Notes: generated from the letters alone by a model not told the origin. A stretch of DNA of 14,638 nt from Haloquadratum sp. J07HQX50 (GCA_000416005.1 KE356562.1:871483-886120), one strand, 5' to 3'. Numbered from the stretch's first letter, positions 5,537 through 13,717 are shown. A program made the numbers and translations.

Positions 5537-6454
5537 ATGACAAACATAGATCTCACTGGCGTGTTTCCGGCTATGACGACGCCATTCGCTGACGACGGAC
5601 GTATCGATCACGAAACACTTGAACGCAACGCGCAACGACTGGAAGCCGCTGGGGTAGCTGGTGTCGTTCCTGCAGGTTCAACTGGAGAAAGTGCCACTCT
5701 CACTCACGACGAACATATCGAAGCTATCGAAACTGTCATTGATGCTGTTGAGGACATCCCGGTGATTGCAGGATCTGGATCAAATTCGACACATGAAGCA
5801 CTCGAACTCTCCCAGCGAGCCGCCGATGTAGGCGCTGATGGTTTATTACTCATCTCACCATACTATAATAAACCCGAGCCAGCAGGTATCGAATCACACT
5901 ATCGGTCGATCGCCGATGCTGTTGATGTCCCACAGATCATATACAATGTGCCAAGCCGAACGGGATCAAATGTCCCTCCAGAAACAGTTGCAGCGTTAGC
6001 CAGTCATGAGAATATTACAGGATATAAGGCTGCAAGCGGGGATATTGATCAAATATCGACAGTGATTGAAGCAACTCGCGGTGACAGCTTTAGTATTTTG
6101 TGTGGCGATGACCCACTGACGCTTCCAGTCTGTGCGATTGGGGGTCATGGTGTTATTTCGGTCGCAGGAAATGTCGAACCAGTGCTCATGGGTCGACTCG
6201 TTGAATCTGCACTGAGTGGTGAATTGAACACTGCTCAGGAATTACACGGTGTACTGTCGCCGCTGTTTGAGCAGCTTTTTGTTGAGACGAATCCAATTCC
6301 AGTCAAGACAGCAATGTCACTGCGCGGTCACGGTCCTGAGCGGCTTCGACGACCTCTGACACCACTCAGTGAACAATCACGTAGACGATTAGGGACAATT
6401 TTGAGTGAGATTGAAACCTATCGCCGTGAGCATACTACCTTGGAGGCGCATTAA
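5537..6454 (+). CDS. dapA: 4-hydroxy-tetrahydrodipicolinate synthase (DapA)
   Basis: This 305-residue TIM-barrel aldolase condenses pyruvate with aspartate semialdehyde, the first committed step to diaminopimelate and lysine. The pyruvate-binding GSTGE lies at 47-51 and SPYYNKP at 107-113. YNVPSRTG (136-143) carries the catalytic Tyr136 and the substrate-binding Arg141. The Schiff-base Lys164 is in TGYKAASGD. LCGDD follows at the expected place. Length is near the bacterial norm (about 292), with a short C-terminal extension. The ATG at 5537 fits a TATA box about 27 bases upstream. Its TAA overlaps the dapB ATG by one base (TAATG), making it the first gene of the operon. Related NAL/KDG aldolases are the main alternative, but the operon settles the assignment. 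A Lys-inhibition site cannot be judged here. Confidence 0.96.
   Translation: MTNIDLTGVFPAMTTPFADDGRIDHETLERNAQRLEAAGVAGVVPAGSTGESATLTHDEHIEAIETVIDAVEDIPVIAGSGSNSTHEALELSQRAADVGADGLLLISPYYNKPEPAGIESHYRSIADAVDVPQIIYNVPSRTGSNVPPETVAALASHENITGYKAASGDIDQISTVIEATRGDSFSILCGDDPLTLPVCAIGGHGVISVAGNVEPVLMGRLVESALSGELNTAQELHGVLSPLFEQLFVETNPIPVKTAMSLRGHGPERLRRPLTPLSEQSRRRLGTILSEIETYRREHTTLEAH
6442..6446 (+). promoter_or_regulatory. Shine-Dalgarno sequence for dapB
   Basis: GGAGG within the last codons of dapA ends 7 bases before the dapB ATG at 6454. It supports that start and shows that re-initiation at the one-base overlap is ribosome-guided. dapF and dapE have no such motif at their starts. Confidence 0.55.
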
Positions 6455-7242
6455 TGAATGAGGAACTCACACTCGCTATCACAGGCGCAACTGGCCGCAT
6501 GGGACAAGAGCTGATAGCGAGCGCTCAAGCCCGCCGGTCAGTCGAAAATGTACATGCAGTGACACAATCAGCCGATGAATTAGATCCAAAGACAGAGATG
6601 AGTGTGGTTGATGAATCCAACTTCGACAGTCACCTCGAGAGGAGCACCGTTGACGTGCTGATAGATTTTACTGCACCAGCACCGTCTCTACGATACCTTA
6701 CAGCTGCAGCAGAGACACAGACGGCTGCGGTGGTCGGGACGACCGGATATACAGACGATGCAGAGAGAACACTCCAACAGGTAGCAGAGGATATTCCATT
6801 TCTCCGCGCGACGAACTTCTCACGAGGTATCGCTGCGCTCCGCCGAGCACTCCGAACAGCCGTCAGCGCGCTTGACTCATATGACATTGAACTAACTGAA
6901 ACACACCACAATGGAAAGCAAGATGCACCGTCTGGAACGGCGCTTACTCTACTTGATGACATTACCGCTGTATGTGAACAAGTCGATGAGAGTGAACGAG
7001 TGCATGGTCGGGTCGGTGAACAGCCGCGGTCAGCCGAAGAGATTGGAATCCATGCGCGACGAGCAGGGAATATTGCTGGAAAGCATGAAATACTCCTTGC
7101 AGGCAACGATGAGGAGATAACACTAACACACCGTGCTGGATCACGGTCTGTATTTGCTGCTGGTGCGCTGGACGCTGCAGAGTGGCTCTCCGATCAGCCA
7201 CCAGGGGCGTATGATTTCGATGCTGTCTTAGATACTGACTGA
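6454..7242 (+). CDS. dapB: 4-hydroxy-tetrahydrodipicolinate reductase (DapB)
   Basis: This 262-residue enzyme reduces the DapA product to tetrahydrodipicolinate with NAD(P)H. The Rossmann nucleotide loop is GATGRMG at 11-17. DFTAP (71-75) and VGTTGY (94-99) line the cofactor site. NFSRG (121-125) begins the substrate domain. The signature ETHHNGKQDAPSGTA (149-163) carries catalytic His151/His152 and Lys155, with the Gly-Thr substrate clamp at 161-162. IHARRAGNIAGKHE (199-212) is the hinge region. Length is close to the bacterial enzyme (about 270). The start overlaps dapA by one base, has a GGAGG motif, and is followed by a 24-base gap before dapD. Confidence 0.96.
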   Translation: MNEELTLAITGATGRMGQELIASAQARRSVENVHAVTQSADELDPKTEMSVVDESNFDSHLERSTVDVLIDFTAPAPSLRYLTAAAETQTAAVVGTTGYTDDAERTLQQVAEDIPFLRATNFSRGIAALRRALRTAVSALDSYDIELTETHHNGKQDAPSGTALTLLDDITAVCEQVDESERVHGRVGEQPRSAEEIGIHARRAGNIAGKHEILLAGNDEEITLTHRAGSRSVFAAGALDAAEWLSDQPPGAYDFDAVLDTD

Positions 7243-7266
7243 AGTGTGTATGTATACTGACAACCA

Positions 7267-8112
7267 ATGAGTGTTGAGTCGACTATTCGCGACATGTGGC
7301 AGCGCTATACTGATGGAGATATCGATGCTGAGAGCGCCGGGTCATCGGCGTATACGACTCTTGAGGTGTTCCTTGACGGTATTGAGACTGGAGAATACAG
7401 AGCCGCTGAACGGGGTCAGCGTCGTGGCCCGTCAGGGTGGATGGTAAATGAGTGGGTAAAACAAGGAATCCTACTTTGTTTCAGCTTACACGAGACAACT
7501 GCCAGAATTTATGGCGATGTGACTTACAACGATGTGTTGCCACTGCGTGATACCAATGACCTTGGCACACGAGGAACACGTAATACGCCAGATGGGACGG
7601 TTATCAGACGTGGAGCATACTTAGGTAGCGACTGTATCATGATGTCTCCCTCGTTTGTCAATATTGGCGCTCATGTTGGCGACGGAAGCCTGATTGACTC
7701 TTGTGACACGGTCGGATCATGTGCGCAGATTGGAGAAAATGTAAAAATTGGTGCGAACACGCTTATCGGCGGTGTGCTCGAACCAGTTGAAGATGCACCA
7801 GTTATTATCGAATCAAACGTCTCACTGGGTGCTGGATGTCGGGTCACCTCAGGATTTCACATCGGAGAGAATAGTATCATTGGAGAGAATACGCTGCTGA
7901 CGCCGCGTATCCCAGTCTATGACTTAGTTGAAGAGGATATTCACTATGGACATCTCCCTGCGGACCGCCGAGCTTTCACCCGATATGTGGAATCTTCTCT
8001 CGGTGATCATGATCTATTCGAGTCGGGGGCATACAAACCGGCGGTTGTAGCACTTGACATTGAAGATGAGACACTCGATAGAACACAGCGCGAGGAGGCT
8101 CTCCGAGAGTGA
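7267..8112 (+). CDS. dapD: 2,3,4,5-tetrahydropyridine-2,6-dicarboxylate N-succinyltransferase (DapD)
   Basis: This 281-residue left-handed beta-helix acyltransferase moves succinyl from succinyl-CoA to tetrahydrodipicolinate, opening the succinylase branch. The N-terminal helical domain has GEYRAAERG and the conserved NEWVKQGILLCF (61-72). Hexapeptide repeats run from about 112 to 215 (GAYLGS, NIGAHVGDGS, QIGENVKIGANTLIGGVLEP, IGENSIIGEN). DSCDTVGSCAQIG includes Asp144, aligning with the catalytic Asp of the Escherichia coli enzyme. IHYGHLP closes the fold. It follows the long E. coli-type family rather than the short acetyltransferase type. The ATG at 7267 has no clear Shine-Dalgarno; a weak TTAGAT box about 30 bases upstream could be an internal promoter. 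The stop overlaps the lysA GTG by four bases. Confidence 0.95.
   Translation: MSVESTIRDMWQRYTDGDIDAESAGSSAYTTLEVFLDGIETGEYRAAERGQRRGPSGWMVNEWVKQGILLCFSLHETTARIYGDVTYNDVLPLRDTNDLGTRGTRNTPDGTVIRRGAYLGSDCIMMSPSFVNIGAHVGDGSLIDSCDTVGSCAQIGENVKIGANTLIGGVLEPVEDAPVIIESNVSLGAGCRVTSGFHIGENSIIGENTLLTPRIPVYDLVEEDIHYGHLPADRRAFTRYVESSLGDHDLFESGAYKPAVVALDIEDETLDRTQREEALRE
8092..8098 (+). promoter_or_regulatory. Shine-Dalgarno sequence for lysA
   Basis: GAGGAGG lies in the end of dapD, 10 bases before the GTG start of lysA at 8109. It supports choosing this GTG, which overlaps the dapD stop (GTGA), over any later ATG. Confidence 0.5.
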
Positions 8113-9380
8113 GCACACAGACTGAAATTCGGAGCCCCATTCGACGGCTTTTCGACTGGGATTTTTCATATCTTCGTAATCTTGCAAATGAGTTTAACAC
8201 GCCACTGTACGTGATTGATACGGACCGAATACGTGCGAATGGTCAGCGTCTGAGAGATGCATTTCCAGCGGCAGATATTCGCTATGCAATGAAAGCAAAC
8301 AGCAGCCCACAAGTAAGACAGACAATTCGCGAGCTTGGATTCAGTGCAGAGTGTGCATCTGCTGGCGAAGTGCATTTAGCGCTTGAAGCAGGATTTAGCG
8401 GGTCAAAGATACACTACACAGCAGTCAATCCCCCAGATCGCGACTTGGATTTCATTATCGACGTATGGGAGGACCAGCCTGAACTGACTATTACCGTTGG
8501 TGCCCGCGACACAATCACTCGGTTAGCTGAACGTGGGTACACCGGTCGTCTATGCCTCCGTGCAAATCCAGGGGTGGGCGCTGGACATCATGAAAAAGTC
8601 ACCACTGGGAGCCACCCAAAGTTCGGGATACCGACCGAAGACATTCCTCTTGTGGCAAATGAAGCAGCCAGTATTGGATCAGTCGTTGGAGTCCATGCAC
8701 ATGCAGGAAGCGGAATTTCAGGCGAAGATTTATCATCACATAGAGAGCTCGTCAGCCGGATGGGGGAACTCGCGCGAACTGTTGAGCTAAATCAGGATAA
8801 GTTTGAATTTGTGAATGTAGGTGGAGGCTTTGGCGTGCCTTACCACCCTGAGGAAGAGCCGCTTGAACTGGAGACTGTCGCCGAAGAAACGCGATCAGCA
8901 CTCGGTGATTTGAAAGCAACGCTTGCGATCGAGCCAGGACGATATTTTGTTGCTGATGCGGGTGTTTTGATAACACAGGTGAATACGGTCAAGCAGACCC
9001 GCGAGACAACAGTGGTTGGAGTTGGTGCGGGAATGACGACGTTGATTCGCCCGGCTATGTACGATGCATATCATGCAGTGAGGAATCTCAACACTGATAC
9101 TGACCGGGAGGATGAAGAGGTCATGATTGCAGGGCCTATTTGCGAGTCAGCTGATGTACTTGCTGTCGACCGAGAGATACCTCTTCCTCGGCGAGGTGAA
9201 TATCTTGCCATAGGAAACGCCGGTGCATATGGATACGAAATGTCAAGTAATTATAACGCTCGTCCACGACCGGCAGAAGTAACAATATCCGATGAAGATG
9301 CAGTGATGACGCGGCGTCGTGAAACTCTCCGTGATCTCACGGCAATGGAATTCGATCACATGCCCAACACGAATCAATGA
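8109..9380 (+). CDS. lysA: Diaminopimelate decarboxylase (LysA)
   Basis: This 423-residue PLP enzyme of the fold-III (alanine racemase-like) group converts meso-diaminopimelate to lysine, the last step. YAMKANS carries the PLP Lys62. HAHAGSG (196-202) and GGGFGVPY (238-245) bind the PLP phosphate region. EPGR (275-278) and GPICESAD (342-349, with Cys345 and Glu346 of the second substrate site) are intact. GAYGYEMSSNYN (372-383) supplies the conserved C-terminal Tyr. Length matches bacterial LysA (about 420). The GTG start overlaps dapD by four bases (GTGA), and the stop overlaps dapF by four (ATGA). Its place in mid-operon, ahead of dapF and dapE, does not follow pathway order. Confidence 0.95.
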   Translation: MSTQTEIRSPIRRLFDWDFSYLRNLANEFNTPLYVIDTDRIRANGQRLRDAFPAADIRYAMKANSSPQVRQTIRELGFSAECASAGEVHLALEAGFSGSKIHYTAVNPPDRDLDFIIDVWEDQPELTITVGARDTITRLAERGYTGRLCLRANPGVGAGHHEKVTTGSHPKFGIPTEDIPLVANEAASIGSVVGVHAHAGSGISGEDLSSHRELVSRMGELARTVELNQDKFEFVNVGGGFGVPYHPEEEPLELETVAEETRSALGDLKATLAIEPGRYFVADAGVLITQVNTVKQTRETTVVGVGAGMTTLIRPAMYDAYHAVRNLNTDTDREDEEVMIAGPICESADVLAVDREIPLPRRGEYLAIGNAGAYGYEMSSNYNARPRPAEVTISDEDAVMTRRRETLRDLTAMEFDHMPNTNQ

Positions 9381-10249
9381 CCACGCTAAAGAGCACGATC
9401 CCAATCAAGAAATATCAGGGAACAGGGAACGATTTTGTCGTCGTAGACGAGGCACACTCGATTGCTGATCGGCCGTCGTTCGCAGTCCAATATTGCGATC
9501 GTCAGACTGGAGTCACACATGAGAGCGCCTCTCAGGCCGGCGCGGACGGTGTACTATTCCTTGAGTTAGATCGCTCGCCTAATTCACCAAGGGTGCTCAT
9601 GACGCTGGTCCAGCCTGATGGCTCATTGGCCCCGATGTGTGGTAATGGTGCCCGTATTGCTGCCGCATGGGGGGCAGACCAGGCTGAGGTCTCAAACATT
9701 GTGATCGACACGCCAGTCGGAGCCCGGCGTGCGGTAGTCGATGATGATACAATTAAAGTTGAGATGGGCGTGCCACGTTTTAGTCCCTCTGCGATCCCCT
9801 TAGATTATGATAAACCATTGATCGACACATCGCTCGGTGAGCTCAGCGTGACCAGCGTGAACACTGGGGTTCCACACGCAGTTGCGATAGTGAGTGATGT
9901 TGATGCGATTGATTTAGAAGCTGTGGCCCCACCAGTGCGACATGCTGAGTGCTTTCCAAGAGGGACAAATGTTACACTTGCCGAACAGACAGGACCATGT
10001 TCGTTCGCACAACGAACGTATGAACGTGGTGTCGAGGGTGAAACACGCTCATGCGGGACCGGCGCTGTAGCTGTCGCGGCAGTGGCACATCGGCTCCAGC
10101 GGATTGATTCTCATGCGACTGTGTCGGTGAGTCCACCCGGGGGATCGCTCGAGGTGACTGTTCAAGAAACAGGTCAAGCAACATTAGCTGGACCTGTCAG
10201 CCACGAGTTTACGACCAATGTCGAGAAGGTCGAATCTACAATTGAGTGA
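9377..10249 (+). CDS. dapF: Diaminopimelate epimerase (DapF)
   Basis: This 290-residue, PLP-independent epimerase converts LL- to meso-diaminopimelate using two cysteines. Both are present: Cys88 in MCGNGAR (87-93) and Cys226 in ETRSCGTGA. The N-terminal KKYQGTGNDFVVVD (11-24), VNTGVPHAV (161-169) and FPRGTNV (193-199) line the substrate pocket, and YERGVEGETRSCGTG is the second-half signature. It is slightly longer than the bacterial enzyme (about 274). The ATG at 9377 overlaps the lysA stop by four bases, with no Shine-Dalgarno. The next gene starts at or just beyond its stop, so coupling continues. Confidence 0.95.
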   Translation: MTTLKSTIPIKKYQGTGNDFVVVDEAHSIADRPSFAVQYCDRQTGVTHESASQAGADGVLFLELDRSPNSPRVLMTLVQPDGSLAPMCGNGARIAAAWGADQAEVSNIVIDTPVGARRAVVDDDTIKVEMGVPRFSPSAIPLDYDKPLIDTSLGELSVTSVNTGVPHAVAIVSDVDAIDLEAVAPPVRHAECFPRGTNVTLAEQTGPCSFAQRTYERGVEGETRSCGTGAVAVAAVAHRLQRIDSHATVSVSPPGGSLEVTVQETGQATLAGPVSHEFTTNVEKVESTIE

Positions 10250-11358
10250 GTATGTCTAGATTGACTCAGTATGACCCACATGTATTTCTCGAACAAGCAA
10301 TAAAGATCCCGTCAGATGAAGACGTTACCGAAATGCGTGAGTTTCTGTGTGAAACACTCAAATCACAGGGAATAGTACCGCATGTGGATGAGGCAGGCAA
10401 CACTCTCGCGACGAAAGGACCGGCAGGTGGAACGCCGCACCTAGTATTGAACACCCACATTGATACGGTTACACCACACGTTCCATTTGAGAGAAGGAGG
10501 GGTGCAGAGACTGAGCACCGTTTCCACGGGCGGGGTGCATGTGATGCGAAAGGGCCGCTTGCGAGTTTACTGGCAGCATTTATCGCTGTCGAACCTACTG
10601 ATGCACGGGTGACACTCGCCGTGACGCCAGATGAGGAGACACTCTCGACAGGGGCAGCCACATTGTCGTTAGACGGTGACATGTACATTGTTGGTGAACC
10701 GACGGGTCTCGATGTATGCACGGCTGCGAAAGGTCGATATCAGGGGACGGTGAGTATCCGCGGAAGAGCTGCACATGCAGCAGAGCCTGAGTCAGGTATC
10801 AATACCATTGCCACGCTAGAGAATGTGCTTCGGGCGATCAGAACCTTTGATGCAGACGATTCGCCACACCAGCATCTCGGGTTACCATCGCTCACGCCCA
10901 CGGTTGTTGAGGGTGGATCGGCGACTAATCAGATACCTGCAGAGACCACCCTCGTCGTTGATCGACGAAGTATCCCTCCTGAGACGGCCGACACATTTAC
11001 GAACAGACTAGAGCAGGAAATAAAAGCTGCAGTATCGAGACCAGTTGATATCTCATTTACCCTGACTGACCGACCCAGTCCATTTTTACAACCGTTTGCG
11101 ACTGACACCACAGACCCACTCGTTATGAGCATACAGGAGGTAACCGAGCGCCTCGGCGTACAGAGTGAGATTCGTCCGTTTGAGGCTGCCACAGAGGCAT
11201 CATACTTCGCTTCGAAGCCCGTGATCGTATTCGGCCCAGGAGTATTGAAAGACGAGAACGGCGGTGTAGCTCATGGGCCGCGCGAATATGTTCCTGTGTC
11301 GGCAGTCAAGCAAGCGGCAGATATCCTCACCACCACAGTGATTGAATTGATTGAGTAG
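10246..11358 (+). CDS. dapE: Succinyl-diaminopimelate desuccinylase (DapE), M20 metallopeptidase family
   Basis: This 370-residue M20 amidohydrolase removes succinate from N-succinyl-LL-diaminopimelate. Dinuclear zinc ligands and catalytic residues are seen. NTHIDTV carries His71 and Asp73. GRGACDAKGPLAS has the bridging Asp100. TPDEE holds the general base at 130-131, VGEPT has Glu151, and VAHGPRE near the end has His343. RAAHAAEP (174-181) belongs to the dimerisation lid domain, whose His177 enters the partner active site. M20 members also hydrolyse acetylornithine or acetyl-lysine, but the succinyl-type dapD in the operon argues for DapE. Two starts are possible: GTG at 10246, giving a four-base overlap like dapD-lysA, or ATG at 10252, just after the dapF stop. 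It is the last gene; 89 bases separate it from rnp3. Confidence 0.92.
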   Translation: MSMSRLTQYDPHVFLEQAIKIPSDEDVTEMREFLCETLKSQGIVPHVDEAGNTLATKGPAGGTPHLVLNTHIDTVTPHVPFERRRGAETEHRFHGRGACDAKGPLASLLAAFIAVEPTDARVTLAVTPDEETLSTGAATLSLDGDMYIVGEPTGLDVCTAAKGRYQGTVSIRGRAAHAAEPESGINTIATLENVLRAIRTFDADDSPHQHLGLPSLTPTVVEGGSATNQIPAETTLVVDRRSIPPETADTFTNRLEQEIKAAVSRPVDISFTLTDRPSPFLQPFATDTTDPLVMSIQEVTERLGVQSEIRPFEAATEASYFASKPVIVFGPGVLKDENGGVAHGPREYVPVSAVKQAADILTTTVIELIE

Positions 11359-11420
11359 CTCAATATCACACCCTGTTTCACAGACGCCACCTCGTATCTT
11401 TGATTCATTCCACAATAGTC

Positions 11421-11426
11421 TTTAGA
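11421..11426 (+). promoter_or_regulatory. TATA-like box ahead of rnp3
   Basis: TTTAGA is 22-27 bases before the ATG at 11448. It supports that ATG over the upstream in-frame ATG at 11400 and suggests a leaderless mRNA separate from the dap operon. Confidence 0.4.
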
Positions 11427-11447
11427 GAAGATATCCATTTTCTGAGT

Positions 11448-12155
11448 ATGTACGAGGCGGTATATGTCTATCCCGATGGAGATAGTACCGCCGCCAGAAT
11501 GGGTTTGACAGCCGGTCAAATGGGGTTTGACGGGATTCTTTGTCGATTATGCGACCCTGAATCATTCGTCGCTTCTGATGATGAGAATCTTGATGTGGTG
11601 GTGAGTGCCTGCGGAGAAATCGAAGCTGCGACACCACAGCAGGCCAGTGAAGAACTCACCACACACCGGACTGAGCGGGTGCTTGTGATAGTTCGGGGAG
11701 GAACAGACCAGCTAAATCGATTCGCTGTCGAGCATGAAATGGTCGATGTGCTTTCACAGCCATTCACTGGACAGCAAAATAGCACTGGAAACCTCAATCA
11801 TGTATTAGCGAAATCAGCTGGACGCAACGATGTCGCAATTGAAGTAAACATTGGTCCTCTACTGCGTGAGCGTGGGGGAACACGAGTTGCGCATTTGCGC
11901 CATCTCATCAAACTCAAGCGCCTTATCAACAAATACAGTCTCAAATATGTTGTGAGCGCAGCCCCGCGATCGCATCTTGAGCTTCGTGGCGTTCATGAAC
12001 TGTGTGCACTTGGAGAGCAGAGTGGGTTAGGTGGCGACTGGATCAGGAGAGGAATTAGCCAGTGGGGAGATATTCTTGAGCGTAATCGAAATCGTCGTGC
12101 CGATTCTTTTGTCGGTCCGGGTGTGAAACGCAGTTCACCATCCGATAAGAGCTGA
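11448..12155 (+). CDS. rnp3: RNase P protein component 3 (Rnp3, Rpp30 homologue)
   Basis: This is a 235-residue protein with the PHP-like TIM barrel of archaeal/eukaryotic Rpp30. MYEAVYVYPDGDSTAARMGL opens the barrel. IEVNIGPLLRERGGTRVAHL is the strongly conserved core strand with its Arg-rich helix. LKYVVSAAPRSHLELRG is the family C-terminal motif. It pairs with Pop5 (the neighbour) in the RNase P holoenzyme and activates catalysis by the RNA subunit in tRNA 5' maturation. The open frame begins 16 codons earlier at 11400, but that part is unlike the family, and a TATA-like box fits the ATG at 11448. The C-terminus (NRNRRADSFVGPG) is basic and probably flexible. A 328-base gap separates it from pop5. 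Confidence 0.9.
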   Translation: MYEAVYVYPDGDSTAARMGLTAGQMGFDGILCRLCDPESFVASDDENLDVVVSACGEIEAATPQQASEELTTHRTERVLVIVRGGTDQLNRFAVEHEMVDVLSQPFTGQQNSTGNLNHVLAKSAGRNDVAIEVNIGPLLRERGGTRVAHLRHLIKLKRLINKYSLKYVVSAAPRSHLELRGVHELCALGEQSGLGGDWIRRGISQWGDILERNRNRRADSFVGPGVKRSSPSDKS

Positions 12156-12483
12156 GACATATTCCGGTGAGCTACCTCAACTTGGTCAGCCCCGGTTGAA
12201 TGAAGACGGGGGTCCCTGCTCCACTCACGGTCAGTTGGATAAGTTGCATCAATCAGAATTCTGAACAATCATGATGAGTCACACCTTGTCGATGATGAAC
12301 TGAAACTTCTCCACTCGCCCACTCCACGAGGTTTTGTTCCGTGAGCACAGGGTGTGAGCACTCGAGAGATTAACTGTTGAATAGCTACTGGTTCTCATCC
12401 TATTATGTGAAAGCAAGAGACAAATCGTCACGCAGTCGAATCCCTCAAACAGTGCGCCGACGAAGTGCACTGAGTGTCAAAAA
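12156..12483. other. Gap between rnp3 and pop5
   Basis: This 328-base interval has no supported gene. Its left part (12168-12211) resembles the terminus of the tnpB element at 13763. Just before pop5, a short protein-like stretch (ETNRHAVESLKQCADEVH, ending with a stop at 12471-12473) follows an in-frame TGA and could be a decayed fragment. A TATTATG box at 12400-12406 might drive pop5, leaving a leader of about 55 bases. Confidence 0.5.
12168..12211 (+). mobile_element. Possible relic of an IS200/IS605-type element end
   Basis: TGAGCTACCTCA (12168-12179) matches the outer end of the tnpB element at 13765 (TGAGCTACCCCA) in 11 of 12 positions and in the same orientation. It is followed by a short stem, CCCCG (12190-12194) with CGGGG (12207-12211), comparable to the terminal hairpins of that IS group. 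No transposase coding sequence was recognised between here and pop5, so if it is a relic it is heavily reduced. The right boundary is unknown. Confidence 0.3.
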
Positions 12484-12963
12484 ATGAAACACCTACCAAA
12501 GCACCTCCGACCTCGCTGGAGATACCTCGCTGTCAGACTCCGGAGCTGGCCGGATGCAACCCTCAATCGTCGTGAGTTCCAAGAAACGCTGTGGTATACT
12601 GCACAAGACCTCATCGGTGACGTCGGTAGTCAGGAAGCTGATTTGCAGCTACTGCGATTTAATTTTGAAGATGGAGACGGAGAGGCAGTTATTCGAACGT
12701 ATCAGGGCGAAAGCGAGCGGGCGCGCGCTGTGGTTGGGTGTGTTTCTCATATTGGATCAACCCCCGTCGGGATATCAGTAATCGGGGTTTCTGGAACGAT
12801 ACGAGCCTGTGAGGAAAGGTATTTGAATGACGGGTCCGGATGTTTAATACAGAGACGCGTTGCGTTTAGACGCGAGTCGGCTTCGGCCGTCGTCCGTGAT
12901 TTTCGGATTGATATCGATGGCGAAGACGGCTACATAGGCGCGACGGAACTTGATCTTGAGTGA
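12484..12963 (+). CDS. rnp2: RNase P protein component 2 (Pop5)
   Basis: This 159-residue protein begins with the Pop5 signature LPKHLRPRWRYLAVRLRSWP (R-P-x-x-R-Y-L). The RRM-like fold follows, with REFQETLWYTAQDLIGDVG, LQLLRFNFEDGDGEAVIRTY and the conserved RARAVVGCVSHIG strand. The part after about residue 105 (IRACEERYLNDG onward) is an acidic extension. Pop5 dimerises with Rnp3 and helps position the catalytic core of RNase P RNA. The ATG at 12484 is used because the motif begins within seven residues; the frame is open further upstream but that part is not protein-like. Its TGA lies four bases before the psmA start, so the two are co-transcribed. Confidence 0.9.
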   Translation: MKHLPKHLRPRWRYLAVRLRSWPDATLNRREFQETLWYTAQDLIGDVGSQEADLQLLRFNFEDGDGEAVIRTYQGESERARAVVGCVSHIGSTPVGISVIGVSGTIRACEERYLNDGSGCLIQRRVAFRRESASAVVRDFRIDIDGEDGYIGATELDLE

Positions 12964-12967
12964 TACT

Positions 12968-13717
12968 ATGCAGGGACAAGCCCAACAACAGGCATACGAC
13001 CGGGGAATCACAATCTTCTCGCCTGATGGTCGTTTATACCAGGTTGAATATGCGCGTGAAGCCGTCAAACGCGGAACTGCTAGCTTAGGGGTCAGAACCC
13101 CTGAAGGAGTAGTACTGGCTGCTGATAAGCGCTCACGCTCAGAGCTGATGGAGGCGACAAGCGTTGAGAAGATTCACAAGGCCGATGATCACGCAGGCAT
13201 TGCTTCTGCGGGTCACGTCGCTGATGCACGCCAACTTATTGATTTTGCCAGACGAAGCGCTCAAGTGAATCGACTTCGATATGGTGAGGCAATCGGCATT
13301 GAGACTTTGACCAAAGACGTGACTGATCATATCCAACAGTTTACACAAGTTGGTGGCGCTCGACCGTTTGGTGTTGCACTCCTTATCGGAGGCATTGAGA
13401 ACGGAACACCGCGTCTATATGAAACCGATCCATCTGGAACACCGTATGAATGGAAGGCGGTGTCGATTGGTGCTGACCGCAGCGACCTACAGGATCACCT
13501 AGAGGAAAATTATTCTGAAGAGCTCAGCCTGGATGAGGGGATCTCACTCGCGCTTAAGACAATCGCTCAGTCAAATGACGGTGAACTTGAAGCTGCAGGG
13601 GTAGACCTTGCAACAATATCAACTGAGACCGAAGAATTCGTTGAGCACACAAATGAGGAGATTGCATCACATATCGCAGCGAACGATCTCGAATCAACCG
13701 AAGATCCTGAAGAGTAG
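12968..13717 (+). CDS. psmA: 20S proteasome alpha subunit
   Basis: This 249-residue alpha-type proteasome subunit has the signature YDRGITIFSPDGRLYQVEYA at residues 10-29. The YDR gate motif is followed by the H0 helix that marks alpha subunits. KRGTASLGVRTPEGVVLAAD begins the sandwich core. There is no N-terminal Thr nucleophile, as expected for alpha. GGARPFGVALLIGG and LYETDPSGTPYEWKAVSIG are the conserved later strands. Rings of seven alphas cap the beta rings and gate substrate entry, docking ATPases such as PAN/Cdc48. The acidic tail (about the last 25 residues) is typical of haloarchaeal versions. The frame extends six codons upstream to 12950, but that would overlap pop5; the ATG at 12968 matches the usual N-terminus (MQGQAQQQAYDRG). 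Confidence 0.96.
   Translation: MQGQAQQQAYDRGITIFSPDGRLYQVEYAREAVKRGTASLGVRTPEGVVLAADKRSRSELMEATSVEKIHKADDHAGIASAGHVADARQLIDFARRSAQVNRLRYGEAIGIETLTKDVTDHIQQFTQVGGARPFGVALLIGGIENGTPRLYETDPSGTPYEWKAVSIGADRSDLQDHLEENYSEELSLDEGISLALKTIAQSNDGELEAAGVDLATISTETEEFVEHTNEEIASHIAANDLESTEDPEE

Noticed and set aside
5340..5635. Minus-strand frames of 67 and 75 codons over the dapA start region
   Set aside because: Overlap the dapA promoter and start; composition typical of an antisense shadow, no promoter.
6630..7106. 158-codon minus-strand frame inside dapB
   Set aside because: Ser/Arg/Ala-rich mirror of the dapB codons; dapB has all catalytic motifs.
10266..10721. 151-codon minus-strand frame inside dapE
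   Set aside because: Antisense shadow of a well-supported M20 enzyme.
11400..11447. N-terminal extension of Rnp3 from the ATG at 11400
   Set aside because: The extra 16 residues are not family-like and cover the TATA-like box; the ATG at 11448 fits the family N-terminus.
12279..12470. Minus-strand 63-codon frame in the rnp3-pop5 gap
   Set aside because: No motif and composition unlike coding sequence; reads as a chance frame.
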